A stretch of DNA of 64,000 nucleotides from Lineolata rhizophorae. Its lineage: Eukaryota; Ascomycota; Dothideomycetes; Lineolatales; Lineolataceae. The stretch is from the NCBI GenBank assembly GCA_010093515.1, contig MU001678.1, forward strand, positions 534,049-598,048. Direction: 5' to 3'. The position numbers and the translations under genes are program-made. The first letter of the stretch is position 1; every line of letters starts with the position of its first letter. The notes under the pieces were generated by a model, which saw nothing but the letters and a program-made list of their open reading frames with translations, had not been told where the DNA came from and did not search any database. Below, one piece after another: positions 1 to 11,511 of the stretch.

Positions 1-706
1 TACACCTTGCCGAGAAGGTCCTCTTTCTCCATTTCACCTTGGCGCTCATCGATATGGATCCAAATGAGACGTGCAAGTTCGTGGGAGCAAAGCATAAGCT
101 GGGACCAGTACTTCCGGCCTTCAGTGTACCTCTCGTAGGCGGTAGCAGTGCGAAAGGATAACCCGAGGCCGACAACAATACCCAGAACAGTAAGTAGCAG
201 GGACGACACACCAACTGGTTGCATTTTGTTAGTCTAGCACATAGAAAGGTACTAATACAACCAAAATTAAAATCACTAGACACTTACGGTCCGTCACGAA
301 CACAGACAAGCAAGTAATCAACGTTGCCCAGGCGCCCAGAGTAACAATTGGAAGTATCATCTTCGGCACCACACTGCCATGAAGCCGCATGAACATAGGC
401 CATTTCGAGTGTTTGTCAATATTGCGCGGTCCGACCTGTGGTAGTAGCTTTCATCAGTGCTCAATTACTTCTGGGTGGACTCCGGTTGAGTGAGGAATGA
501 GCGATGAGTTATTGGAACTGAAGGGCAGTAGGACAACTCTAATTAGCAAGGACTCATACGAAATAGTCGTCAAGGTCAATGCTATCAGTTCGCCTCCGAC
601 GCTGGACGCCATTTTCGAGTATGACAGGAGACGGAGGTGCAGCATCGCTCGGAGGTATCTCCGTGGTATTAGTGGAAAGGCTTTGTGGTTTCTGCTCGTT
701 GGCCAT
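1..706 (-). CDS. Bestrophin-like anion channel, 5' part (runs off left edge)
   Basis: This is the N-terminal part of a fungal bestrophin-like (RFP-TM, UPF0187) membrane protein, a family of chloride-channel-like proteins. Three exons join in frame: 560-706 (ATG at 706), 288-435 and 1-214; the gene continues beyond base 1. Introns 436-559 and 215-287 have GTATGA and GTAAGT donors and CAG acceptors; the second has a CTAAC branch site. The first 49 residues are hydrophilic and end in LDDYF. They are followed by VGPRNIDKHSKWPMFMRLHG, a hydrophobic stretch (ILPIVTLGAWATLITCLSVF), and a second membrane segment leading into GLSFRTATAYERYTEGRKYW, the conserved block I used for recognition. The C-terminal half is missing only because the window ends. 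Family assignment is firm; ion selectivity cannot be read from this part. Confidence 0.85.
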
Positions 707-2058
707 GATGCACAATCGCTACAAAAACAAACGCCGCTGCGCAAAAGCGAAGGAAAATAAAAAGAGAGCGGATTTAACGGAAAAAGACGGGACCAGCTCG
801 TCGAGACATTTATCACTACCCAGGGCGATCGTGAGACATACTTATTCCGTTCTACATCCTTTTCCGCCTGCCAGGGGCTACAACAACAGCTCCATCCCGG
901 CCGGGGGAAGGTGACGCGGTCCGAACGGGATCCAGTCCAGCGGAGCCTCCCCCTCGCAAGCCGCCCGCATCACGACTGGCATGCACGCTCTCCGCGCTCC
1001 TGAGAGACGCTGAAACGCAGGGAAGGCTACGGGCGGCCAATCATCCCAGGGCCGCAGCGGCGCCAAATGCTCCGTGCTGCTTGTTTCTTACGCCAAGCCC
1101 GAGTGCTGGTGCTGCACCGCAAAGGGGCGTACGCTGCCAAGCCCGGACCGGCCGCTTCGACCCGCCCTTTAGCTTTGCCCCTAACACCCGTTGAGGCAAA
1201 GCGGATGGCATTTTTGGACGCATGGCCCGCTGTCAATTGCCGCCGCATCGACGTCGTCACGCAGCATGCAACTAGAGCATTGGCATGATACAATTAGTCG
1301 GCTGTTGGATTTCCTTGCGCGTTTCAGCAGCTGCGAGTACACGCGCGGTCGAACCCGCTTGGACACGTGCCGCTGAGAAGAAGCCCCGGCTCCTTGCAAG
1401 ACTGGGCAGAAACATCGATACTTCAATGATCGATTGGATAGAACAAACGTTCAGGCACATGCAATTTTTTTTTTTCAATTCGCTTTTTTTTCGAAGCCTC
1501 CGGGCTCTCAGGATGCCTCTTTTCTCCCCGGCTATTTTTACGGACACGTAGTTAGCCGATATGCAATTTTATTGCCTAGCTTTTGACAAGTCATGCCTAG
1601 GCTAGATTAGTCGAAGGATTCGATTCTAGCTAGAGATCCTAGCTCTCAGCTGGTTACAGGGAACTCTGGTCGTACCCAGGCGGAAGTTGTTTGTTGTCAG
1701 CCCACAGGCCGTCCTAGACGCCTTTGGGGACAGCGTTCGGATAGGTGCTTATTGTTTCTGTGTTTTTCGGAGACTGGGAGGAATTAATATCTACTAAAGC
1801 CTGAGGAGTGACTATGATAGTCAAGTAGTCGGAGGACATGAGGGTAAGTGTCCTCATGTTTAATATAATCATGTTCTATAGTCTATGTCTATGCATCGCT
1901 GTACAATTGGGTTTGACTTAAGGGGTGCTGGGGAGCCGCCGTCGTCTTTTGCTGTTGACTTGTTCTATTCTCGTTGACGCTTCAATTGGCGCCACATTCG
2001 CTTGACTGAGCCTTTCCCCCTAACTTTATACGTTTCTTTAGTGAAACAAAGAAAATAC
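707..2058. other. Intergenic, no gene recognised
   Basis: This spacer lies between the 5' end of the bestrophin-like gene and the 3' end of the next minus-strand gene. It contains homopolymer T tracts near 1467-1492 and no reading frame with recognisable protein character. The first few hundred bases probably include the bestrophin promoter, but I see no clear element. Confidence 0.5.
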
Positions 2059-2829
2059 TTATCCATTGGACGGAGTCGTTCCCCCGGAGCCGCCTGTTAC
2101 CCGTCGGTCGTGCTCGTCCGTTTGCGTGGACAAAAGCGTCTTCTTTTCTTGCCGCTGTCTCCACCGTGAACGGAGATTTCGCGCAAAGTCTACGTAGCTC
2201 AGATTCTTTCCATGCGAGAGTCGTAATAGATCCTGGAATACACCATATGCAAGTCCGACTTTCACACCGGTTTTTAGTGTGCGTGTAGCAGTGGTAACGG
2301 GAAAGCGATCTAGAGACGAATTAGCCAAGGGTCGCGAGGCCAAGTGGAACAATAGTTGTAGAAGCTTACTCTTTAAACTGAACACACTTGCTGTACTCAT
2401 ACCGGCAGCGACAGAGCTTAAGAAAGTAGGTTCCCAACCCACAGTCCGCTTCAAGCCGTGATCGACTCCTTCCTCTACAGTGTAGAACATGCCCACCCAA
2501 AGCCCGACCCTCGCGGCCGCCTTGATGCCCCCCTTCAGGGCCCCGATTATTGAGTGATGGTTCTTGCTACGATGATATAGATACCATCCTACTTTGTTGG
2601 TGGGCAGGCGATGAGCGTTTTCGGCACGGAAACGAAGCGCAGCCATCCTACCGCCATGGGTGGCGCCGAGGAAAAATCCGAACATAGCGGCGCACGACGT
2701 CGCCAGTGTGGCTCGGAACCAGAATGGCATTGCCAGACGGTCATCTTCGGACGAGGTGGCGAATTTCTCGAGCGGATGGCGTGGAGGCGCATGCGCTGGG
2801 GAATTGGACGCACTTTCGGGCGAGCTCAT
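2059..2829 (-). CDS. Tim17/Tim22/Tim23-like membrane protein, TIMMDC1-like
   Basis: Single-exon gene of 256 residues with ATG at 2829. The N-terminus is hydrophilic, followed by a hydrophobic segment around FWFRATLATSCAAMFGFFLG. Residues about 95-160 read GALKGGIKAAARVGLWVGMF, then an acidic turn (YTVEEGVDHGLKRTVGWE), then FLSSVAAGMSTASVFSLK. This resembles the Tim17/22/23 fold: glycine-rich helices, an acidic/Arg turn, and a second Gly/Ala helix. The C-terminal tail is basic and polar. By family analogy it may sit in the mitochondrial inner membrane as a translocase relative or complex I assembly factor (TIMMDC1 type). Assignment rests on pattern alone. No intron is needed. Confidence 0.55.
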   Translation of the reverse strand: MSSPESASNSPAHAPPRHPLEKFATSSEDDRLAMPFWFRATLATSCAAMFGFFLGATHGGRMAALRFRAENAHRLPTNKVGWYLYHRSKNHHSIIGALKGGIKAAARVGLWVGMFYTVEEGVDHGLKRTVGWEPTFLSSVAAGMSTASVFSLKSKLLQLLFHLASRPLANSSLDRFPVTTATRTLKTGVKVGLAYGVFQDLLRLSHGKNLSYVDFARNLRSRWRQRQEKKTLLSTQTDEHDRRVTGGSGGTTPSNG

Positions 2830-3302
2830 GGTGGGAAACGCGGAGAGGTTCGAGGGTAGCCGATAGATAATCGGAGCAGTGCAGTGGGCTCTACCGGATG
2901 GAGAAAGTAGCCCTCTATGCGCTGCTTCATGCTATGGAATGCAGGTGCATGAGCCAACGACGTATCATGATTGAACGGGTCAGTGGTGGACTTGACAGCA
3001 CAGGTGTGATGTCGCACGGACCGCCCGCCAGCATGCTTGGCGGGACGCGACTTAGAACGCTTGGCATTGGGGCGCGGCGGGGCGCCATTCCGTCGCGTCG
3101 GCCCGCCCGTAGAAAGACCTAGACGTGCTTGATACCCACACCAGAGCTTTCACACTATAGGCGCCAGAGTGTTTGGTTGACTTCTGAATCGCGATGGTCG
3201 GACAGACATAGCCTACGCGATAGCTAACAACCTCTCCAAAGGTCTTTGTCAGGACTCAACGCGCAGCTCATACAAACAGTCACCCTTTCTCCCACACTCA
3301 CT

Positions 3303-3803
3303 ATGCCGTCCGCTGAACCCTCGTCGCAGATGTGGATCGTCCGCCTCAAGTACCGAAGCACGACTGTCATGCTCCATGCGGATCCAGTTTCGACCGTCGA
3401 CACGCTAAAGAAAGAGCTTCTTGTCGCGCTTAAAGAGACATGTCCAGATGGTATGCTGGAGGGCGAACCGCTACCAGAATCTCACGAGGCTTTTATCTTG
3501 GCCCAGAGCAAGGATAAGCATGATGCGAGGAAAGGCTGGGACCGACTAGATCCGAGCTCGATCAAGGGACTAGATGACGAAGAGCAAATTGGCCGCAAGA
3601 AGAGGCGTAAAAGCTCGGTGGAACGTTATGGTGCCACACCGCTCAAGGAAACCGGCATGCGGGACGATCCCCTTCTAGCATTCAAGTGGCGGCCGAACGA
3701 GAAGACTGAACTTGGAGACGGGTTCGACATTCTAGACGAATCGGATGACGAGTTTGACGTGGTCCTGCCTACGTTTGATGATGAGATGGATGAGGGCCTA
3801 TGA
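3303..3803 (+). CDS. Conserved hypothetical protein with ubiquitin-like N-terminus
   Basis: Single-exon gene. The first ATG in the frame is at 3303; the frame is open further upstream but has no ATG there. The 166-residue product begins MPSAEPSSQMWIVRLKYRST. It has a short segment with beta-grasp character (WIVRLKYRSTTVMLHADPV followed by a STVDTLKKELLVAL helix), a central basic patch (GRKKRRKSS) that could act as a nuclear localisation signal, and a very acidic tail (DESDDEFDVVLPTFDDEMDE). The order of ubiquitin-like strand, helix, nuclear signal and acidic tail suggests a nuclear protein. I do not recognise the family and assign no function. It is the only gene between 2.83 and 7.48 kb. Confidence 0.6.
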   Translation: MPSAEPSSQMWIVRLKYRSTTVMLHADPVSTVDTLKKELLVALKETCPDGMLEGEPLPESHEAFILAQSKDKHDARKGWDRLDPSSIKGLDDEEQIGRKKRRKSSVERYGATPLKETGMRDDPLLAFKWRPNEKTELGDGFDILDESDDEFDVVLPTFDDEMDEGL

Positions 3804-6800
3804 GGCGCGTGCCTCTCACAATCGCATTAGTCTTCCCTGAAGTGGACGTAGTGTAGCGTACCCGGAGAAGGTGTGTAGTACTGTCCTTAGAGACTTTTCG
3901 CCAGCTTTTCCTCAAGCCTTTCTACAGCATAGGACGTGTTAATCTGTGATCCGCATTACTGATCCAACTCTATTTCTCTAGATTTCCGCGCTTCAAACAC
4001 ACACTACTTTATAGGCGGCAATCTCAGTATGCTGTATGCTTCAGAATAAGCTACTATGCTGGATGCAAAACATGAAGTCAAAAGTTCCGTACGGTAAAGT
4101 GAGAATAACGTTATGTGATCCATGTCGCCACTTACATCCTCGAAAGGACATTTGGGACCTATGTGAGGTTCCTTGATGATTTCAATATGCAGCTCAAACC
4201 TGGGTTTCAAAGCAATTTGGTTGCATATACTGCCCACGCGCTTATTTCAGGGTGAAGAGCATGTACAAGAGAATAGCCTAGCAATCCGGTTTGCAGTCGC
4301 CGTTGTATGAATTGCCGTAAAACCGAATCTGCTCCAAGGTGTTTGTAGGTATTAAATTAGACTATTTACCCTTGACTTCGGATAAGGTGTTCGCGTCTCT
4401 ATGATGCTTAGGTAGTCTAAAGTTCGATTCCTAGCATTAGATGCCCCGAACAAGATAATGTCCAACGATTCGACTAGATTTGGCTCATGATGTCTAGTTA
4501 CAAATTTCATTCTCTTTCCAGTAGCTCGATCTTCTGCTTTCACTCTATGTCTCTTTGTCTATATAAATATATATAATAAAAGTCTTTTTCAAAAAAGTGC
4601 TAGGCGCAGTACTTAGAGAATGCCTATGGAACAATGGATTTGCTGCTCGCATATTTCCAATTTAGCTAACCTACGAACGCATGTCTACGGCTGATAGGTA
4701 TAGCAACGCCGATTCAGATATTTATTTGGGTCGCTTTTCGAGTTGTGCCCAAATACGCGCGACTAGCATTGGATCCGGTTATCGTAATCCTAGTTCGGAG
4801 AGAAAATCTGCCCGCCTACACTATCATACTAAATATACTCTTGCTCTTTACCCAGTCCAGAGTCGAATGTTCTGCGAAAGAGACAAAGTATGTAGGACAT
4901 TGTACGACCAGAATATATGAAACGGAATACTTCGTCGCTATTCGCTGCAATTGCATCGGACCAGCGTGTAACCCCCAGTGTTTCTAAATGCCCAAAGTAA
5001 TAGGAAGCCTCTGCTATTGAATTGTTTGGTATGCTAGTTCTTGGGCAGACTTGTTCGAATCGAGCCGAATTGAATCAAATTCGGTTGAGTTGCCCAGTAG
5101 AGCGAGCCGAGAGACCTCTAAGAAGTGAATACTTTTGAAACCTAAGTCATTTTGGATGATTTAGTTTGCAAGACAACCTCATGAATCTATCTCTCACCAT
5201 GCGTCTCAAACAACTATAACTATGGCAATGCGATACCTTCTATTGAAACACACTAACCTAGCATGCATCGACGCTTGAGCATATCAGGGGATCAGCTCGA
5301 GAGCCGCACAACGTTAAATACTACCTGATAGCTCTGAGGAGCAACGAACAGGTGATCAAAAAGAGCTACTGTTGCAACCTCATTAGCACAAACCTCGGCG
5401 CCCATCTTTCAGGACACGCAAGCGTGTGTCGACCCTCCACTTATATCAGGCCGCCGAGTCGGCGATCTGAGACCAGGTCAAGCGATGCTCGGGAGATCGG
5501 CAGCCCATCAAAGGTCTCGAGAAGGCGGTATCAACTACAACCATTGGCCCGCGACGGAAATATTTGGGGCGTACTCTCGTATTTACGATAGACAGCTAGA
5601 CTGCTAATTGGAAAGTTTAGCCCGAAGGATTAGGGCGCGTAACCGAGACGCGGGTGAAAAGGGCCGGCTCCAAAAGGTCCAGAGTCCATCACCCCATGCG
5701 AATAGATGCCTTTAGGTTGGTTCTATTGGAAATACGGGACCTTATTTTCATCGCATTGAAATGTCTAGTTTTTGAGGCAGTTATCTCTGAATATCCTAGG
5801 CTATTCGACTTAAGAACTCGAACTTCAGGTTATCGGTAGGACGACGGAATCCATAAGCATTAAACGGAAATTCATGTGAATGGTGCTTGGAGATACGTGT
5901 TTGGCTATGCAAGTGAGATCGGTGGAGAGATAACAAGACAGCCTTCGCTGAGAAACTACCCGCGCGAAACTACAGGACGATAAGGGACGGGAAACGCAAC
6001 TGTGTTAAATCTTGGCGCGACTCAAATTCGACAGCAAGCTAAATCCAAATCCCACATTTTCAGTTGGTAGCCAATGTTGAAGCACAGTGAACCGAATTTG
6101 GACAATTCGCACGTGCTCCTTGAGTCCCCCGGGTCCCGGGTTCTCCGCATCCCACCAAGTGGAGCGGACTAGTCTGGGGTATCTGCATCTGGACAGGCAG
6201 TTGGGAGGACGGCACTGAGCCTCGGAGCAATTGCTCACAAGGATGGAGGCGACCTCCGACGTGCTAAGAACGACTCGAGCGCGAGTGAAATGACCCGTCC
6301 GAGGAACAATTGCTTAATGCGGTAATATGGCCGACCACAGGTCGCGTTCTAGATACCCACCTACTTCTCCGCTGTTAGAGATAGGGTGTGGCGAATACAG
6401 GCCGCCCGTTGTAAAGTCCGGTCATGGGGTTGTAAGCAGCCACAGGCCGTGCTTCCAGCGGGGCACGTACGCAGGCGGATGGCCTCGGGAGCCTCATTGC
6501 GAGGGTACAACCACCTTTTCATGGAGCTGGAGCAAATGTCCCAGTCACATCCCAGCCGATTCCCATGAGGACAGGAGAGCAGCAGCCTTACCGGAATGAC
6601 CGTGAGACCAAGGAGCAGCATCCCGGAGCCATGGATAATCAGTAGAGGTTGCCTAACTCCCTGCCAGCTGGCACGACAGGAGGGTGCTCCACGAGTGGCT
6701 GTTCGCCGCCGTCAACAGGGGATGATAGTTCCTTCGGGTTTGCCCGAGGGTTTAGGGCCCCCGAGCGCGCATCCCACATGGTTGTAGTGCTGGAAGAACA

Positions 6801-7483
6801 AGGGCCCTGGGAAGCCAGAGGTCTGGATGAGGGCGGCTCAGCTCTCATGCTCGCTCAGGGTCTTGGCCAGCGGTGGGGCGGGTCGCGGGGTGTCGAAATG
6901 GCGAGAAGGCCAGGGTCCAAACGGGGAGGTGGTTAAGAGAAGGCTTCTCGAAGTTCTGCGGTCGGCCGCGGGTGGCGTTCCCGGCGCGGACCCGATGGCC
7001 GAAGCGGGACAGTGGGCCGGGCAGGAGAGCGACGTTTTATCGCCTGCAGATCTGCAACAACGCGCCCGGCACGCCTCCATTGGCCGCGCCGGAAGATAGC
7101 GACCATGGGCAGCCTGCCGCTTATCAGGCGCGGCGACGCTGCCGGCGCAGTCGATCGCTCGCGCCGTCCAGATGCCGCCCGCCCGCCATTGGCCCGCGGT
7201 CATCACCGACGCCTTGGCGCCCAGCGCTGCCGGCTCGTAACTCAATCGGGCAGTTCGATTTCGGTGCAACCAAACGGTGCCACTCGTGGTCCCGGCCCTG
7301 GCATACGTCGGAGGCGACGCGGGTAGCTGCTCAATTTCGTCGTGGCTCGCCGTGGTATCGTCGCTATTTAGATGCGCGTCTGTCCGCTGCGCGTCCCGGA
7401 TCACCGTCACGGCCCTTCCGCCCCATTGCTGCCTCCGTCCGCTCTCTCAGCGCGAAGTCCCCGTCCGGCGGCCCTGCAACACA
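3804..7483. other. 3.7 kb without a recognisable gene
   Basis: No frame here has protein character. The 4.0-6.3 kb part is relatively AT-rich with many stops in all frames. The 6.3-7.5 kb part is GC-rich and produces long but compositionally biased shadow frames. The last few hundred bases are the likely promoter and 5' leader of the CNT transporter gene. Decayed repeats cannot be excluded; I recognised none. Confidence 0.5.
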
Positions 7484-9698
7484 ATGGCCTTGCCCAACCA
7501 CAACTCCTCGCCGGAGATTGGCACGGTGCCAAATCCGGACCCCGCCCTGGACCGCTCGCACGAGCACACCCACGCGCACCTCCACCACAGCGACCGCGCC
7601 GAGAGGGGCCGCGAGGAGGAGGTCGTGTATTCTCAGGGCACCACGGCGGAGAAGTCGACCATTCCGGACCAGGGCCTTATGGACCATGATCTCCACCGCC
7701 GACATCACCCGGAGCGCATGGCTCACTCCGAAGACGTCGAGAAGGGTGGTGATATCGAGAAGAACGCGGTCCTGGACGTCGATGACCCTGAAAAGGGCAG
7801 CGTCAGCCCGGCTCGCTCCCCCGAAAAGGATCCGCAGTCGCATAAGTTCGCCAACTTCTATAGGAAATACAAGATTGTATTCCACGCGGTTATCTGGATG
7901 CTGTTTACTGGGTAAGTCTCTGGAGTTTCTACGCACCGATAACTTCTTGTCAGGTGTGAGCTTTAGAACAAGCTTAAAACGCTCGAGTTGGAGGCGCGGA
8001 CATTAGCTGCCTCCGCATTTGGAGCTTATTAGCTAACGACGGCATCGACAGTTGGTGGATTGCTGGCTTGATTGAGCATCGCCATGACAAGAATTGGATC
8101 ATTCCTTTCCTTCTTTGGCTGGCCATTACTCTTCGCATAATATTTCTTTATGTCCCTATTACCATCGTTTCGAAGCCGATGCATTTTGTCTGGAACAACA
8201 CTGGCGTTCGGATCGCTGCGCTCATTCCGGACAAGTTTAAAATTCCTGCTGGCGCCGCACTCGTCGTCGCGGTCATTCTGGTTGGCACCTTCGCCAGCCC
8301 CGAAAACCAAGATAACAGCAGGGAAAACAGAGCCGTAAGCTTGTTTGGCCTTTTGGTCTTCATCTTCGTCCTTTGGATCACATCCAGAAATCGGAAAGCT
8401 GTTCGGTGGCATACTGTCATCGTTGGCATGCTTGTACAGTTCATCATTGCGCTTTTTGTGCTGCGCACGAAGGCTGGATAGTAAGTCACATCCTCACAGT
8501 CACCTTCTTAAAATGACGATACTAACCGCCCCCAGTGACATCTTTACTTTTATCTCGACGCTTGCTCGCGAACTTCTTCACATGGCCAACGAAGGTGTAG
8601 CTTTCCTGACTGACGAGGACGTCCCGAACTTGCCCTGGTTCTTTGTCAGTGTCATTCCGGCCATCATCTTCTTCGTTGCCTTCGTGCAGCTACTGTACTA
8701 CTGGGGCCTCCTTCAATGGTTTATTGGCAAGTTTGCCGTCTTTTTCTTCTGGGCCATGCGCGTCTCCGGTGCAGAGGCTGTGGTGGCTGCTGCTTCTCCT
8801 TTCATCGGGCAGGGCGAGTCCGCCATGCTTATCAAGCCCTTCGTGCCTCATCTCACCATGGCGGAGGTCCACCAGGTTATGTGCTCCGGTTTTGCTACCA
8901 TTGCTGGAAGTGTGTTGGTGGCATATATCGGTCTTGGTGTCAACCCGCAAGCGCTTATCTCCTCTTGCGTGATGAGTATCCCTGCGTCTCTTGCTATCAG
9001 CAAGCTGCGATATCCCGAGGAGGAGGAGACCCTGACTGCTGGCCGCGTCGTGATTCCGGACGATGACGAGCACCGTTCTGCGAACTCGTTGCACGCATTC
9101 GCCAATGGCGCTTGGTTGGGTCTCAAGATCGCTGGCATGATCGTCGCCACCCTTCTTTGCATTATCGCACTGCTCGGTCTCGTCAACGGCTTACTCACGT
9201 GGTGGGGCCGTTATATCAACCTTGATGGCGAATACGACCTTACGATTGAGCTCATCGTCGGGTACATATGCTATCCGATTGCGTTCCTCCTGGGTGTTCC
9301 GCGCGAGGGAGGTGACCTCCTCAAGGTCGGCCGCTTGATTGGCGTGAAACTTATTGCCGTAAGTTACCAAGCTACGTCCAGTTCCCTTGAGCAGGATGAC
9401 TAACCAGCTGTAGAACGAATTTGTCGCGTACGACATGCTCCAGAACGATGAAGCCTACGCCGACCTCGCTTCTCGTTCGCGTCTCATTGCTACCTATGCG
9501 CTCTGCGGCTTTGCAAATATCGGTTCTCTCGGTACCCAGATTGGTGTGCTGTCGCAGATCGCGCCGAGTCGTAGTGGTGACGTCTCCAGGGTTGCCGTCA
9601 GTGCTCTCATCACGGGTGCCATTTCCACCCTGACGAGTGCGAGCATCGCTGGTCTGCTCGTCACGGACGAACAGGCGTATTTTGCGCCGAGCAGTTAA
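7484..9698 (+). CDS. Concentrative nucleoside transporter (CNT family)
   Basis: Four exons, 7484-7911, 8052-8480, 8536-9358 and 9414-9698, join in frame to 654 residues. Donors are GTAAGT at all three introns. The CNT family (TC 2.A.41) imports nucleosides by proton or sodium symport at the plasma membrane. The N-terminal 135 residues are a hydrophilic cytosolic tail rich in His, Glu and Ser/Pro. The membrane domain starts at FYRKYKIVFHAVIWMLFTGW. The diagnostic nucleoside-binding region is present: SPFIGQGESAMLIKPFV, HQVMCSGFATIAGSVLVAYI, and LLGVPREGGDLLKVGRLIG. The last exon carries NEFVAYDMLQ and CGFANIGSLGTQIG, also CNT signatures. Its downstream neighbour on the same strand is a urea permease, so the two may share nitrogen-source regulation (inference). 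Confidence 0.93.
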
Positions 9699-11136
9699 CA
9701 TATTCCTTCGTCTGCTTATTTTCTTTTTATGCTCCTCGGGTAAGGGAAAAGGGTTCGGGTTTTAATTGCCTCAGAATCATGTATTTGTTGGATGCCTTCC
9801 TAGGCTCGTACGAGGATGATGACAGGAGGAAATGTTGTACATGATCAAATAGGGTCATGTGCAAGATAATATCCTAGACATCGGAAGAATCACCAATAGA
9901 AGAATTTCACGCTTTCTATATACTGATTTGACTTGCTTGACGAATCCCTCCGAGTGGTCAAGAGCGTGAAATGTCGGCCGCGTGGTCCCGCTGTTTGTTT
10001 TGCAATGGAAATTAGTACGCCTCTCTGTGCATGCACGTACCCCACTCTAGCTGTCCGTCGTAGTTTTCTAGAGCTAAGTTTCGCCTAGGCGGAGACAAAT
10101 AGTCCCACGCGCATGCAGCCCGCGGTCGGAACCTCCTAATTTTGTCTGGGCTTGGCGAAGACCCTGCCGAATATTAACACCTTCAAACAGGACACACTGA
10201 ATAGCTCCAAACACTTCGGACGCTAGCCAAAGCCTGGACGTGTCCATGGCTGGCCTCACCGTAATTTACTGGATGGGCATCCCGTTAGTGACCGAGGGAT
10301 GGTAGGCAGCCTTCAAAACGATGGAAGCTTCCGAGCAACACCTGGTCCTTTTAACGACTCAAGGGCGGCGACCATATAATTTTCCCATTTGGGTAGACTA
10401 GTGTAAACTGAAGCTTTCTAGCGCATACTGGGCCCAAGACAGCCGCGGCCGAACATCTAACTTGCGCGTGCACGGACTGAAGCACGAGCGACGCACGCCG
10501 CATATCGGCACGGACTATCCGCTCGCAGCATGTCAGGAGCCGGCCGAGACTGAGGAGTAAGCAGCGGGCCCAAAGATTGAAGTCAGGCTCGTCTCCCCAC
10601 GCGCCCTAGCTGGCATTCGGGGACGCATGTGTGGAGGTGTGGAGCAGTGAAACGCGGGACGAGGTTGCAAGAGGCTGAGATAAGGCGAGGCCAATTGCAT
10701 GCCGCGCACAACGCTTGCCAGTCAAGCTTTTCACTCGGGCCGTGGGCGCCTGCGTCGTGGCGCGACCAAGCTCAGCCGAAGCCAAGTAGGCGTTCTCCTT
10801 CTCGGCAACGCTGCGTGGCGTGCTGTTTTGCTTTTCGCTCCACGTTCTTCATCTAAGCTGCCCGCGGGCCGAGCACGTCGCCGGTTTGGACCACATATGC
10901 TGCACTGTCAGCGCCTTCCTGGGGCCCTGAAACCCCCAAAGAATGTTATCGCGGGAAGGCCGCCGCTGCTGGCCTCGCGCAAGACGCCCCGGTGGAGATC
11001 AGCTGCGTGGGGCTGTTGCTGTGCGCGCTCCTTGTGCGGCACGCGAAAAGCCTCTTCGACCGAATCCCGCGATGGCGTTCCACGCTCGTGACGGTGCTGC
11101 GGACCAATCCGGTGTTGACTAAATTCTGCGTTTCAG

Positions 11137-11165
11137 TTATCTGCACCGGCGCCGGCGCCTTATCA
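11137..11165 (+). promoter_or_regulatory. Pair of GATA-factor motifs upstream of the urea permease
   Basis: TTATCT at 11137-11142 and TTATCA at 11160-11165 are the reverse complements of AGATAA and TGATAA. Both match HGATAR, the AreA/NIT2 nitrogen-regulator consensus. They are 23 bp apart and about 350 bp before the DUR3 ATG. Paired GATA sites are typical of nitrogen-derepressed permease promoters. The motif is short and occurs by chance, so this is suggestive only. Confidence 0.4.
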
Positions 11166-11404
11166 GAGTCCGCAAGGGTCCTCCGATCTCTGGCAGGGTT
11201 CGAGGCCGCGGGCCTTGCTGCGTGCGTTGCTGCTTGGAGTAAAACCCAACGCTCAATCTAGCACTAGCACCCGAGATTTTCATCATCGCGAATCTTGGGT
11301 GGCTGAATTGCACGTATCCTTTCTCCGGACTACCAGTGTAGTCGGTCCGCCCGCTGCAAGCATTGTCGGCATGGTAGACAGAACATGGGATGACCTGCCA
11401 CCGG

Positions 11405-11410
11405 TATATA
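11405..11410 (+). promoter_or_regulatory. TATA-like element before DUR3
   Basis: TATATA about 100 bp before the DUR3 start codon, within a local GGTATATATGTA context. Position and sequence fit a core promoter element. Confidence 0.35.
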
Positions 11411-11511
11411 TGTATCCGCCGTCCCTTCCGCAGCTGTAGGATCGTGGAGTTCCAGTTCCGGCCTTCCAAGTCTTCGTTCAGTCAAATTGACCAAAACAGA
11501 AGCGAAGCGCC

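Larger units (their letters stand above)
9699..11511. other. Intergenic between the two transporters
   Basis: About 1.8 kb between the CNT stop and the DUR3 start. The segment from about 10.4 to 11.2 kb is GC-rich and codes for nothing I recognise. The proximal part holds GATA-type motifs and a TATA-like element, listed separately. Confidence 0.5.

Noticed and set aside
4420-4440. B-box-like GTTCGATTCC at about 4424
   Set aside because: No matching A-box at the right spacing and no pairable acceptor ends, so not a tRNA.
6873-8006. 377-residue plus-strand open frame overlapping the 5' end of the CNT gene
   Set aside because: Composition is Arg/Pro/Ser-biased, it overlaps the real CNT first exon in another frame, and it has no recognisable motif. 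It is a shadow of GC-rich sequence.
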